Below are positions 27,119-36,700 of a stretch of 64,000 nt of DNA, piece by piece. Each line of letters begins with the position of its first letter. Position 1 is the first letter of the stretch. The notes beneath the pieces were generated by a model, which was not told where the DNA came from, did no database searches, and saw only the letters and a list, made by a program, of their open reading frames with translations. A program made the position numbers and the translations under genes. Origin of the DNA: Ciona intestinalis (lineage: Eukaryota > Chordata > Ascidiacea > Phlebobranchia > Cionidae); contig NC_020168.2 of NCBI RefSeq assembly GCF_000224145.3, positions 5,968,887 through 6,032,886 of the forward strand, read 5' to 3'.

Positions 27119-27190
27119 TCCCAGGTGGTCTAGTGGTTAGGATTCGTGGCTCTCACCCACGCGGCCCGGGTTCGATTCCCGGTCTGGGAA
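27119..27190 (+). tRNA. tRNA-Glu-CTC: tRNA-Glu(CTC)
   Basis: Intact 72-nt unit; anticodon CTC, and T loop GTTCGAT with closing stem. A T6 run follows the 3' end. Confidence 0.95.
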
Positions 27191-27269
27191 CAGATTTTTT
27201 CAAATTATAAATCCGTTGTAAATTCTACAATTATATAAACAGCAGTCGGTTTGAATATGTACTTGTAGC

Positions 27270-27341
27270 TCCCAGGTGGTCTAGTGGTTAGGATTCGTGG
27301 CTCTCACCCACGCGGCCCGGGTTCGATTCCCGGTCTGGGAA
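27270..27341 (+). tRNA. tRNA-Glu-CTC: tRNA-Glu(CTC)
   Basis: Intact 72-nt unit, 151 bp after the previous copy; a T6 stop follows. Confidence 0.95.
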
Positions 27342-27420
27342 CATATTTTTTCAAATTATAAATCCGTTGTAAATTCTACAATTATCTAAACAGCAGTCGG
27401 ATTGAATATGTACGTGTAGC

Positions 27421-27489
27421 TCCCAGGTGGTCTAGTGGTTAGGATTCGTGGCTCTCACCCACGCGGCCCGGGTTCGATTCCCGGTCTGG
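27421..27489 (+). tRNA. tRNA-Glu-CTC: tRNA-Glu(CTC), 3' end lost in assembly gap
   Basis: The first 69 nt match the intact copies exactly and are then cut by N at 27490. The defect is the assembly gap, not the gene. Confidence 0.85.
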
Positions 27490-27544
27490 NNNNNNNNNNN
27501 NNNNNNNNNNNNNNNNNNNNNNNNNNNNNNNNNNNNNNNGTAGC

Positions 27545-27616
27545 TCCCAGGTGGTCTAGTGGTTAGGATTCGTGGCTCTCACCCACGCGGCCCGGGTTCG
27601 ATCCCCGGTCTGGGAA
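27545..27616 (+). tRNA. tRNA-Glu-CTC: tRNA-Glu(CTC), one T-arm base change
   Basis: 72 nt. The T loop/stem reads TTCGATCCCCGG instead of TTCGATTCCCGG. The change lies at the loop edge, so folding is retained. Confidence 0.92.
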
Positions 27617-27695
27617 CCCATTTTTTAAAATTATAAATCCGTTGTAAATTCTACAATTATATAAACAGCAGTCGATTTGAATATGTACGTGTAGC

Positions 27696-27767
27696 TCCCA
27701 GGTGGTCTAGTGGTTAGGATTCGTGGCTCTCACCCACGCGGCCCGGGTTCGATTCCCGGTCTGGGAA
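27696..27767 (+). tRNA. tRNA-Glu-CTC: tRNA-Glu(CTC)
   Basis: Intact 72-nt unit; all arms as in the copy at 26545. Confidence 0.95.
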
Positions 27768-27846
27768 CATATTTTTTCAAATTATAAATCCGTTGTAAAT
27801 TCTACAATTATCTAAACAGCAGTCAGTTTGAAAATGTACGAGTAGC

Positions 27847-27918
27847 TCCCAGGTGGTCTAGTGGTTAGGATTCGTGGCTCTCACCCACGCGGCCCGGGTT
27901 CGATTCCCGGTCTGGGAA
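27847..27918 (+). tRNA. tRNA-Glu-CTC: tRNA-Glu(CTC)
   Basis: Intact 72-nt unit, the last complete member of the array; a T7 run follows. Confidence 0.95.
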
Positions 27919-27998
27919 CACATTTTTTTAAAATTATAAATCCGTTGTAAATTTCACAATTATCTAAATAGCATTCGGTCTGTAAATGTACGTATAGC

Positions 27999-28032
27999 TC
28001 CCAGGTGGCCTAGTGGTTAGGATTTGTAGCTG
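27999..28032 (+). pseudogene. tRNA-Glu fragment at array end
   Basis: Only the acceptor 5' strand and D arm remain (TCCCAGGTGGCC, GTTAGGATTTGTAGC), after which homology stops. It marks the right edge of the array. Confidence 0.8.
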
Positions 28033-28916
28033 TGGTTATTCAATCGAGCCCTATTTTGTTTTATTTAGTAAATAGATCTTTTAGTTATACGTGCTGTTGC
28101 TTACCTATTTAAAGATCCAAAACTAACTATAATATTTTTGAAAACATTCCTTATTAATCCTATTTAACTTTTGATAAATTTAAATTGGTTTTAGAAACGT
28201 TGTTTTTATTGTGTTAATTTGGGCGGATGAATATATTAACGCGCAATGGTTGAGCGATTGTCCCACAGCGCTTTTGCATCACATGATTTTGTTTGTTCCC
28301 GTGACCAAAACTCGTGATTTCTTGCGTGGAAATTTAAATGTCGTATTGAAACCAGATGGATATTTCTTTAGACCAAGCCCTGGAGCAAAGGTATGACCTT
28401 AAATGTTATGTGAAATTAGTCATCTTATTAATGGGCACATGTTATGTATTGGTTTTTGACTTATTCCTTCTTATATGGTGCAAATAAGTGGCACAACATG
28501 TATTTTTGTTCACGTTTTGGGTCATTTTTATTAATTTCTGTGTTTTTGTAAAATATTTTAGTTTTCTATGGGGTGAAATTTTTATCACAGTATCATAAAA
28601 AGTTTTATTAATATGTTTATTTCCTAAAATACATCCAATGATCATAATATTGATCCTGTGCAATTACTCTTTATCAGACTATACACTTTTTGTCAACCAA
28701 TAAAAATAAAATGTTATATTAATAACTTTTTTTGTCTCTTCGATTCTGGTAGCAAAAATTGAAAAAATATTTGATGCGCAAAAACAGAATATAGCAGCAA
28801 ACCTACTTAAGGATATTTTCATGAATGCATAACAAATCCTGCAATTGTGGTCCATAGACAGTTTTAATATTAAATTATCTATGAATTTAAAGTAAATTTT
28901 AGCTGATCATAAGCTT
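28033..28916 (+). other. Region between tRNA array and USF start codon
   Basis: An open frame at 28211-28393 ends at a possible donor (AAAG|GTATGA). It matches no family I recognise. It could be an untranslated first exon of USF. The rest is AT-rich without recognised features. Confidence 0.3.
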
Positions 28917-31900
28917 ATGTTTAGTGAGAAACATCAGGACGACCTTGATGACGATTCATCTGAACTCATGCAAGGTTAGCTGTGTGTTTTTGTGAATTTT
29001 TTCTGTTTTTGTGAATTTTTGATCATCTGTAATCCTTTAGCTGGTGACCAGTTAAAATTAGGATTTAAAAGTTTCACATTTTTATTTTTAATTTACGACA
29101 TAAACGAACGTCGTAAAATAAAAAAAGTTATGCAGTGAGTATCATTGAGGCCTTAACATTTTGAAAAAAAATTTCACTTGTCACCAGCTAAAGGGTTACC
29201 ATGTGGCAGTTCCAAAAGAGGCAATATTTTACACACTTGTGAACCATACACTGGTAAACAGATATTTCTAGATTATTTTGATTCATTTTTAAAAACCACA
29301 TTTAAATATTGCAAAGTATATTGGATACGGTGGAATTTAATTATGAATTTGGACATGACACAAATGTGCAATTCATACAAAATATTTCATTACCAAAATA
29401 TTTTGGTCTCTGTATAAATTTGCCTTAAATTTAATCTTAAATATTCCAGATGTGAATGTTGGAGAAGGACTTGTTACAGAGGATTCAGAAGTAGGAGAAG
29501 TTCAGGGCCAAGAAGGTCTTCAAACTTATCAGTTTCGATCTGGTGATAACGGACAGGTACCATGTTTTTTATATTATGAGGTCATAAGCGCCGATGTTTT
29601 TAATTTGCATAAGAGGACGCATTTATTATGACGTCATTGTTTTACAGAAAGTAGGAAAGTAAAATGCAGCTATACGCAGCAGGTGCTGTACCCTCTGCAT
29701 AATATCCAGAGTAGGCCGGCCTCGCTTGCACCATATAAAACGGTGCCTATGTATAGGGAAACAACAACAGTTGGTATAACTCAGTTGGGTGTCTGTTTCT
29801 GCATGATGTACCCACTTACGAGGTACCACATTAATAAAAAAATATTAATGAAAAAAAATGTTCAATATGCAACGTTACTGTTGTGTTGGTTTTTAGAAAA
29901 AGTTGAAATATTTTTTGCATTGTAAATTAATTAACCTATTAAAATTGTCTTACAGGTCACATATCGAGTAGTTCAAGTTGGAAGTGAGGACAACCAGCAA
30001 GCCACACTAAGCATTGTAACAACTAACGGCATTCATAACATGCTGAACCAAGACGCTGGTGGCTCAGGAAGTCCACAAGTAAGTTGTTAAGATGCTGATT
30101 TAAAATAAGATTTTCAAAGGGATCAATGCAGGGGAGGCAGGGATAGTTAGGTAGACTGTTCTGTGAAATTAATCTAATTTATCGGTTCATTATCTAAACT
30201 AACTAATGTAGTGCGAAAAATTCCAGGCAAGCAAACCTTGCCACCACAGGTTTGTCCCTGTAAAAGGGATCATAATTTTGGGCTAATTGAAAAATCCGTG
30301 ACTACTGTAAAAGAAACATTGTTTTCGCTAATGTGTCATAACAGGTCCTGTGGCACTTCTTATCACATAACCTCAACCCCGCAGAATATTGATTTTCATA
30401 TAAAACTCATTTTGCGAAGCAGGTTGCAATTGTTACCAACCCTTTCAACGGAGACGCAGAGGGAGCTGGACAAAGTGGAGATTCTGACAACTCATCGGCA
30501 AAGTTTGCTTATTTTTCTTCAGGAAATCCTGGCAACACTCAGGAAATTGCATCTGGATCAGAAAGCCAGGATCCGCAGAATGTTACAGGAGGTAGACTAA
30601 TGACCTATTGTGTATTCGGCCATTGTTTAGAATTTGCTACATTAGCATTTTTATCGGACTTCTACTGTCATTATCCTTTTATAACATCAATATAGTTAAA
30701 TTAATTGAATTTTAAATACCTTACAATACAAAGCAACTACATTTGTGTAAAACAATATTTATAATTTATATAGGTCAATTTTATGTCATGATGTCACCAC
30801 AAGATATGTTACAATCAAACCAAGTTGGCCGATCACTTGCGCCAAGGAACCACTTTGTTCAGTAAGTTTAATGATCCATTTATTGTTTATATAATTATAC
30901 TGTGTAATACTGAAATACATTTTATCAGACCAAATTACTTTTATCAGGCAATACACTTACATTTGACTAAAAAATAGCTTAGAACTTTATTTATGAATTT
31001 ATGAATATAGTCTATAACATAAACATTATTTTTAGAAAAGTTGATAATTCTCGCTCTGGAGGATTAGTTGTTCGCGATACAACGAGGAGAGTTCAGCATA
31101 ATGAAGGTAACACTGGGTATTTGTCTTTAAAGCAACATTGTAGTTATAGTTATTATACTACAGGTGTTAGGTTTCATGCACCTCGTGCCTGCTTACGAGT
31201 TACCACAAATATAACTTGGGTTGGAGCAATGACCGCTAAGTGTCTTGCCCAGGGACACTAATACTCACAATGGTAGCAGTGTCGAGCCTTGAACCCGCAT
31301 CGTATAGTAACACCGAGTAGTGCAGTGGTTCTTAAACTGGGAGGCGCGCCGAAAAGGGAAGAGCGCAAGTTTGTTGATATCTTCATTGGGGGTCGTGCTT
31401 CAAAAAGTTTAAGAACCCCTGGAGTAGTGGGACAGTAAACTACATAGCATATGGTTAAAAGAAACTTTCTATTTCAGTTGAAAGAAGGAGAAGAGATAGA
31501 ATCAACAACTGGATCATGAAGTTATCAAAACTCGTTCCAGATTGCCAAGGAGACCACACCAAACAAGGACAGGTATTTATGCCTGGAATGGAATTCATGT
31601 TTATCTATGCTACTTTGGTTGGTTGGCAATTTATTTAATGCTTTTTATGGGTAGTTTTTTTGTTAAATTCAATTTTTATGTTATCACTTCTTGTTTTAAT
31701 ATGGAAGTTTAAAGATCTCTTTCAAATTCTTAATTATTTAAAATCTATTTTATATTGTGTTATATAGGCTATAGGAATTAGAGTGTAAGTGTATTGTGAT
31801 AAATTAGGCAGATTGAAGTACACCTGAGCCTGTTGTTTTATTACGCACTAGACTAGTGTGCCAACTAGGCATATTTTAAGACTTTTACCGATTAAATATT

Positions 31901-32495
31901 ACAATGCAGAGCAAAGGAGGAATCCTGTCCAAAACTTGTGAATATATCCTTGACTTGCAAAGCAGTAATCAGCGATTATCGGACAGAATGAAAGGTTATG
32001 AACGACTTCAACTTGATTATGAAGTCTTACGAGTCCAGGTTCGTTTCTTCTGTTTTATTATTTCATCCAAATGAGTTCTGTGCAACATGGTGTTTGCCAC
32101 GGTGGTTAGGTGCTTGTATTGTAACCAAAGCATACCAGGTTCAATGCTTGATGCTGCTACCACTGTGGCGTATGTAACCTTGACACTTGAAACTTACTAC
32201 TCCAACCCAGTGGTCACTGATGGGTTGTTAAAATTATCAGCATACTGAAAAAAAAACAAAATACTATCAGCCACAAATTAATATCTACTGTTATTTGGCT
32301 TGGATAGAGAAGTGTCATACATTCATGCATAGACACTTAAATACTTACAGTCTCATCTTCAACTCTGTTTTATTTTAAATCCAGATGGAAGAGAAAAAGC
32401 AGGAGAATAATATATTAAGACAGATGCTCCAATCGCACGGAATAGAAGTTGCCATCACAAACACTTCGAACAACAATCAGAACCAGCAGCAATAA
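28917..32495 (+). CDS. USF: Upstream stimulatory factor, bHLH-leucine zipper transcription factor
   Basis: Nuclear factor that binds E-boxes (CACGTG) as a dimer. Exons 28917-28974, 29450-29556, 29956-30078, 30423-30591, 30774-30861, 31036-31106, 31478-31572, 31910-32038, 32385-32495 give 316 residues, near the 310 of human USF1. The acidic start is followed by the USF-specific region (FRSGDNGQVTYRVVQV). GQFYVMMSPQDML lies before the DNA-binding part. The basic region/helix 1 is VERRRRDRINNWIMKLSKLV, helix 2 SKGGILSKTCEYILDL, and the zipper follows (LQLDYEVLRVQ, NNILRQMLQSHG). An Asn/Gln-rich tail ends the protein. The vertebrate USF1/USF2 split cannot be assigned. The start codon sits in a short exon, and an upstream non-coding exon is likely. 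Confidence 0.95.
31118..31312 (-). mobile_element. SINE-family fragment in USF intron
   Basis: Carries GTTTCATGCACCTCGTGCC, GAGTTACCAC, GGTTGGAGCAATGACCG, GTCTTGCCCAGGGACAC and GCCTTGAACCC. A hAT-type element sits directly to its right. Confidence 0.6.
31323..31421. mobile_element. hAT-type MITE, 99 bp, perfect 8-bp target duplication
   Basis: The ends CAGTGGTTCTTAAACT and AGTTTAAGAACCCCTG are near-perfect inverted repeats. GAGTAGTG flanks both sides (31315-31322 and 31422-31429). 8-bp duplications and CAG-type ends are hAT hallmarks. No coding capacity, so it needs a transposase in trans. Confidence 0.88.
32085..32250 (+). mobile_element. SINE-family fragment in USF intron
   Basis: Opposite orientation to 24826-25200: GGTTCAATGCTTGATGCTGC, TACCACTGTGGCG, CTCCAACCCAGTGGTCACTG and AATTATCAGC. 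Head truncated. Confidence 0.55.
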
Positions 32496-33145
32496 GAAAT
32501 TGTTAGACTGAAAGCAGGAACGTAGCTGTACACGCACAGCGCCGGCCAACTGGGCCTTATCTCTTCCATATTTAAAGTCTAAGAATCACTGATTTAGAGG
32601 AAAATAGACATCACTTGTAGTTCTACTTGGACCTGATTGTGTTTCTACAACCGCCGCATGGTTAAACATACTGATTCGTTACAGTAACTCACCATTCTTA
32701 TTTAATTTTATTTTTCCTTTGATTAATGGCTGTTCAATTTAGTTGTAACACTTGTACCAAAGTTTTTAGCCGTTTGTCTGAACTAGGCAATTGATGGAAA
32801 ATACGTTCATTTAAACATGGGATCTTAAGGTATAAACTCTCATGTAAATCACTGCCTTTGAATCATGAGTTTGAAGAGCAACGTTCCTCTGAGGATAAAC
32901 CCTCCGTATATGTTCTTGTTTTATGAATGGAAATTTGCAAATTAAGATTGTTTCGTAGGTTTATCGTATTTCCTGTAATACATTACAACACATTAAGCGT
33001 TGTGATGGGTGGAACAAATGATTAGAAGATATTTATTTTCAGTATTGACTCTTCAAATTATTAAAAATCTTTGTATAGGGCAAAATAGCCCAATGCGAAA
33101 AAACAAAAGAAATGTTTTAGACTATTTGACCGCTTCAAATTATAC
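32496..33145 (+). other. USF 3' UTR and intergenic DNA
   Basis: About 650 bp between the USF stop and the 3' end of the 7SL gene. No canonical AATAAA was found and no repeat recognised. Confidence 0.4.
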
Positions 33146-33149
33146 AAAA
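33146..33149 (-). terminator. Pol III terminator of 7SL
   Basis: Four T on the minus strand at the end of 7SL homology. Confidence 0.6.
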
Positions 33150-33443
33150 TAATCGGTTCCGCGATATTGACTAGGCTGTAACACTTCGCCTATTCACGGG
33201 CGCTTTCCCGCTACTGATCAACGTGGGAACTTTTGGCTGCTCCCTTTCAGGCCTCGCCCGGTTCGTTCCTCCTTAGACAACCTGGTCACCACAGGCTACC
33301 CTGAGATATCCATATTGACGCCGCGCTTAGACGGGACGCGCGATCGACATAGATCGAAGCAGCACAGGTCTCCCAATCTCACGTAGTCCCACAACCCAAG
33401 CCTCCAAGTAACTGGATTACAAGCGTATGCAACAACGCCCGGC
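33147..33443 (-). ncRNA. 7SL: 7SL RNA of the signal recognition particle
   Basis: On the minus strand the RNA starts GCCGGGCGTTGTTGC and keeps the order of the vertebrate 7SL: Alu-domain core TGTAATCC...TTACTTGGAGGC, S-domain AATATGG, GACCAGGTTG, CTAAGGAGG, GAACCGGGC, GGGAGCAGCCAAAAG, TTGATCAGTAGCGGGA, and GTGAATAGG. The length, about 295 nt, fits the human 299 nt. It ends at TTTT (33146-33149 read in reverse), a Pol III stop. Upstream lie a TATA-like box and a CRE, as in known 7SL promoters. It acts as scaffold RNA for co-translational ER targeting. The family match is very strong, and the promoter argues for a real gene rather than a pseudogene. Confidence 0.95.
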
Positions 33444-33468
33444 GATGTTGGTTCCATCGAAATCCAGA

Positions 33469-33477
33469 TTATAAATA
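33469..33477 (-). promoter_or_regulatory. TATA-like box of 7SL
   Basis: TATTTATAA on the minus strand, 26-34 bp upstream of the 7SL start, the position used by Pol III type upstream TATA elements. Confidence 0.6.
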
Positions 33478-33503
33478 CGCGAGACGCCCCGCCCACTAAT
33501 TTG

Positions 33504-33511
33504 TGACGTCA
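33504..33511. promoter_or_regulatory. CRE/ATF site between 7SL and ENTPD
   Basis: The palindrome TGACGTCA is 61-68 bp upstream of 7SL and 236 bp before the ENTPD ATG. A GC box CGCCCCGCCC is next to it at 33485-33494. An ATF/CREB site upstream is known for the human 7SL gene. It may also serve ENTPD. Confidence 0.65.
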
Positions 33512-33746
33512 CAAACGTATTTATAGAGATTAACAACTGAAACCCGGTGGCAGTTGACATAAAATAGCCTATTATATGAAAAGATACAAGTCTGGTTGCC
33601 ACGAATACTGAAGAGTTGGCGAGTTACTTTGGCAAAGGAAGTCCGTTCTAGTTTATTTACTGTTAAACTAAATGTATTTTTACAAATACACTGCGTTCGT
33701 GGCAAGCGGATAAGCAAGATTATAAAGAAGACCATTTAATCGCGAT

Positions 33747-36700
33747 ATGAAAATTTCACTTGATGAAAAAACGGTGAGCTTTAAGTTTTTTTTTTAATTT
33801 ACATAATATGGCCGTGTTCAGCTTATTAACTGTTTTTTGTGGGTGCTAGTGAATAATCTCCTTTTGCATAATCTGCAAAGCTCTAAACAATCACTAGTCT
33901 AATCGTAAGGCAAGACTCTCCACTACCACTAGTACCATTTTATGTTCTATATTAAAACCCATTTACCCATTCGGCCATTCTAATGGTAGCAAGATGCATA
34001 TCGGATCAGTAACAGTAAATAGGCCTTATATATATATATATTGAAAATTTATACCTTAACTTGTCATAAAGTATTCATATGATATAACTTTGCAGGATTT
34101 AAAGTCAGCAATGCAGAAATCTGCGTCTCAATCAAGCATGGGATATAAGAAAGCATACATGGCAAAGCCAAGTGTCTTGCAACAGATGTACTTATTTATA
34201 AAGTGGAAAACGGGAATTTTTGTCATGATATCGCTCATTCTTATTGTATGCTTTATGAAACTCTTCTTGTTTTCCTACACAACTCAACCTATCTTGTTAA
34301 ACCCTGGGACTTCTCATAAATTCTATGGAATAATGATTGATGCGGGTAGTACTGGATCAAGGGTACATGTTTATGAATTTGAAAAACTGTCAGGTTCCAG
34401 CACGCCTGTTCTGCTGGATGAATTATTTGAGCAGGTTCGTTGATATCTAACATAAATAAATAAATATCATAGATGTAACTTATTTTTCCAGGTCTAAGAA
34501 GGTAATCACAGTCATTATAACATGGATGTACTGTTTTAAATTACTTAGGCCAGCTTACTGGTTACCGTCTAGTAAGATTATGGGGCGTTATTTTATTTAT
34601 TAAAAAAAATTTTTTTTTATTAATGGCTGACAGTTTAAAGAACTGAAAGCCAAAGGTGAGCTCTAGGTTGGAGTAATTGTCTATTAATGTCATTCATAAG
34701 AACTCCCAAAGCTTGTCTTACTGCCTTTTGGGTTACCTCTTAAACCCCAGTTTAAACAAACTGTTACAAAATAACTAATGTTATGCTTCATTGTTTGTAG
34801 ACCAAACCTGGTTTATCTTCATATGCTGAGGATCCAAAAGCAGGAGCTGCAAGTATAGAAAAGTTGCTTGTTATTGCTAAGAACAGGATACCTCAAAATG
34901 CGTAAGTTGATTTTTGGTTAAGAAATATATTAAAATACAAAAAAGGGTAGAGAATTGTTTTGCTAAGTTTACATATCTCTCAGTATCTGCTTAATTTTTT
35001 TCTTTTTGGCTGACAATTAGGATTTTGAACAACCCATAGGGACTGCTGGTTTAAATAAGTTGCTATTAACACTTTCTGCGCCAATCTACGTATATATACG
35101 TTTAAGTAACAATGGTTCGCGGTGCCATCACACGTATATATACGTTTTACCATTTTTTCATTGTTACGAATGCCGTGTTGCATTTAAACTAATAGTAAAC
35201 CACGTATATATACGTACGCTCGATCTAGGCTGCATTGAGACTAAATGCGAACGTCTGCTTTGAGATTACATTATTTTTGACCAATTAGCTTGTGACTCTG
35301 CGATCAGCTGTTTCTGACGATTTCAAGTATATTTTACGCAATATTACTAGTTTACAATGTTTCACTGCTGCCACTGCTGGAATAATTACGGATAATGGTT
35401 CAAACTTCAATGATTTAGTGTCTGCTCATTACAATTATGATGTTGTGAAGTTTTTTTTTGTCCAATTCTTATTCTTACGGCTCTGAAGAAAAGTGAAGTT
35501 ATGGATACATTGGTAGTGATGTTATCTGTCCACACAAAGGGGATAACATGGATATGTCACTGTTTCTTGGATTCCTGTTTGCTTACTGTTGTATTATTCA
35601 CAACTTTCAATTGCAATTCATGGCTTATTTAAAATTTAACAAAATCCAAAATTCGTGCGGCACCCAGTGTCCGATTGTTCAAATTAGTGCGGCGCCGAAA
35701 GTGTTAAGTGACAGGTGTCTTAACCAAGAACACATAATATGCACATAGTGGTTGCAGTTTTGTACACATTCTGGCCTGGACAGCAAGGCTATAACGAGTA
35801 TACCGCCGCACCGATGTAATATTTTTACTAACTTACAATTACTATTTATCATTCTTTAGGTGGAGCAGTACACCCCTTGCCCTGAAAGCCACAGCAGGTT
35901 TACGAATGCTTCCAACAGAACAAGCAGAGAATTTGTTAAACGAAGTGAGAGTACTGTTTAATCGGTTTCCATTTGTTCTTCCTAAAAATCCAGTAATGAT
36001 TATGGATGGAGCAGATGAAGGCATATATGGATGGATAACAGTTAACTATCTGCTTGACACTTTGGGTGGATCTGGTGGACAATTTACTGAAGGGGCCATC
36101 GACTTGGGAGGTATGGTAGAAAATATCTACAATGGTTTAGTTGTTTAATTTGTTAGATATTATGTCTGTATTCATTTGCTTTATTAATGTCAATTCTTAA
36201 TTACTATGTTTTGTTATTATATGATTTATTAATGTCAATTGTTAATCACTATGATTTGGTATTATATGATGTATTAATGCTATTGTTTAATCACTATGTT
36301 ATGTAATCACATGGTTTAGTTATGTTAGTTCTTAATCACCATGTTTTGTTCATAATCCAGGTGGTTCTATGCAAATTACATTTGCTCCTCACCACAAGTC
36401 AACAGCAGATATTGCGCAAACGTCTGACTTGAAAGATGTTTCAGTTTTTGGAAATAAAATGAAGATATTTGTTCATAGTTACCTTGGCATTGGTCTTATG
36501 TCAGCAAGGGAAGCCGCCATGAATGGCCCAAAACCACAAGAACTTGTTACTGTTACCACTGCGTGTATGCCACAGTCATTCAAACATTCTTGGAAAAATG
36601 GACCAACTGAGTATGTGGAATAATATAAAAATCCACTAATGTCACACATGTCTTTTAGTCACTTTAAGCAAGAGTTTTTTTTTATGTTTTTTTGGATTTT

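Larger units (their letters stand above)
26350..28032 (+). repeat. Tandem array with 151-bp unit, each holding a tRNA-Glu gene
   Basis: tRNA starts at 26350, 26545, 26696, 26854, 26987, 27119, 27270, 27421, 27545, 27696, 27847, 27999. Undamaged steps are 151-152 bp: 72 bp of tRNA plus a spacer with AAATTATAAATCCGTTGTAA and AACAGCAGTCGGT. Units 4 and 5 lost their T arms; unit 8 runs into the N gap; the last is a fragment. Confidence 0.95.

Noticed and set aside
33296-33735. Three minus-strand open frames at 33.3-33.7 kb
   Set aside because: They overlap the 7SL RNA gene and its promoter; the RNA explains the conservation.
35292-35748. Open frames within the piggyBac-type element
   Set aside because: Short and not recognisable as transposase; the element appears non-autonomous.
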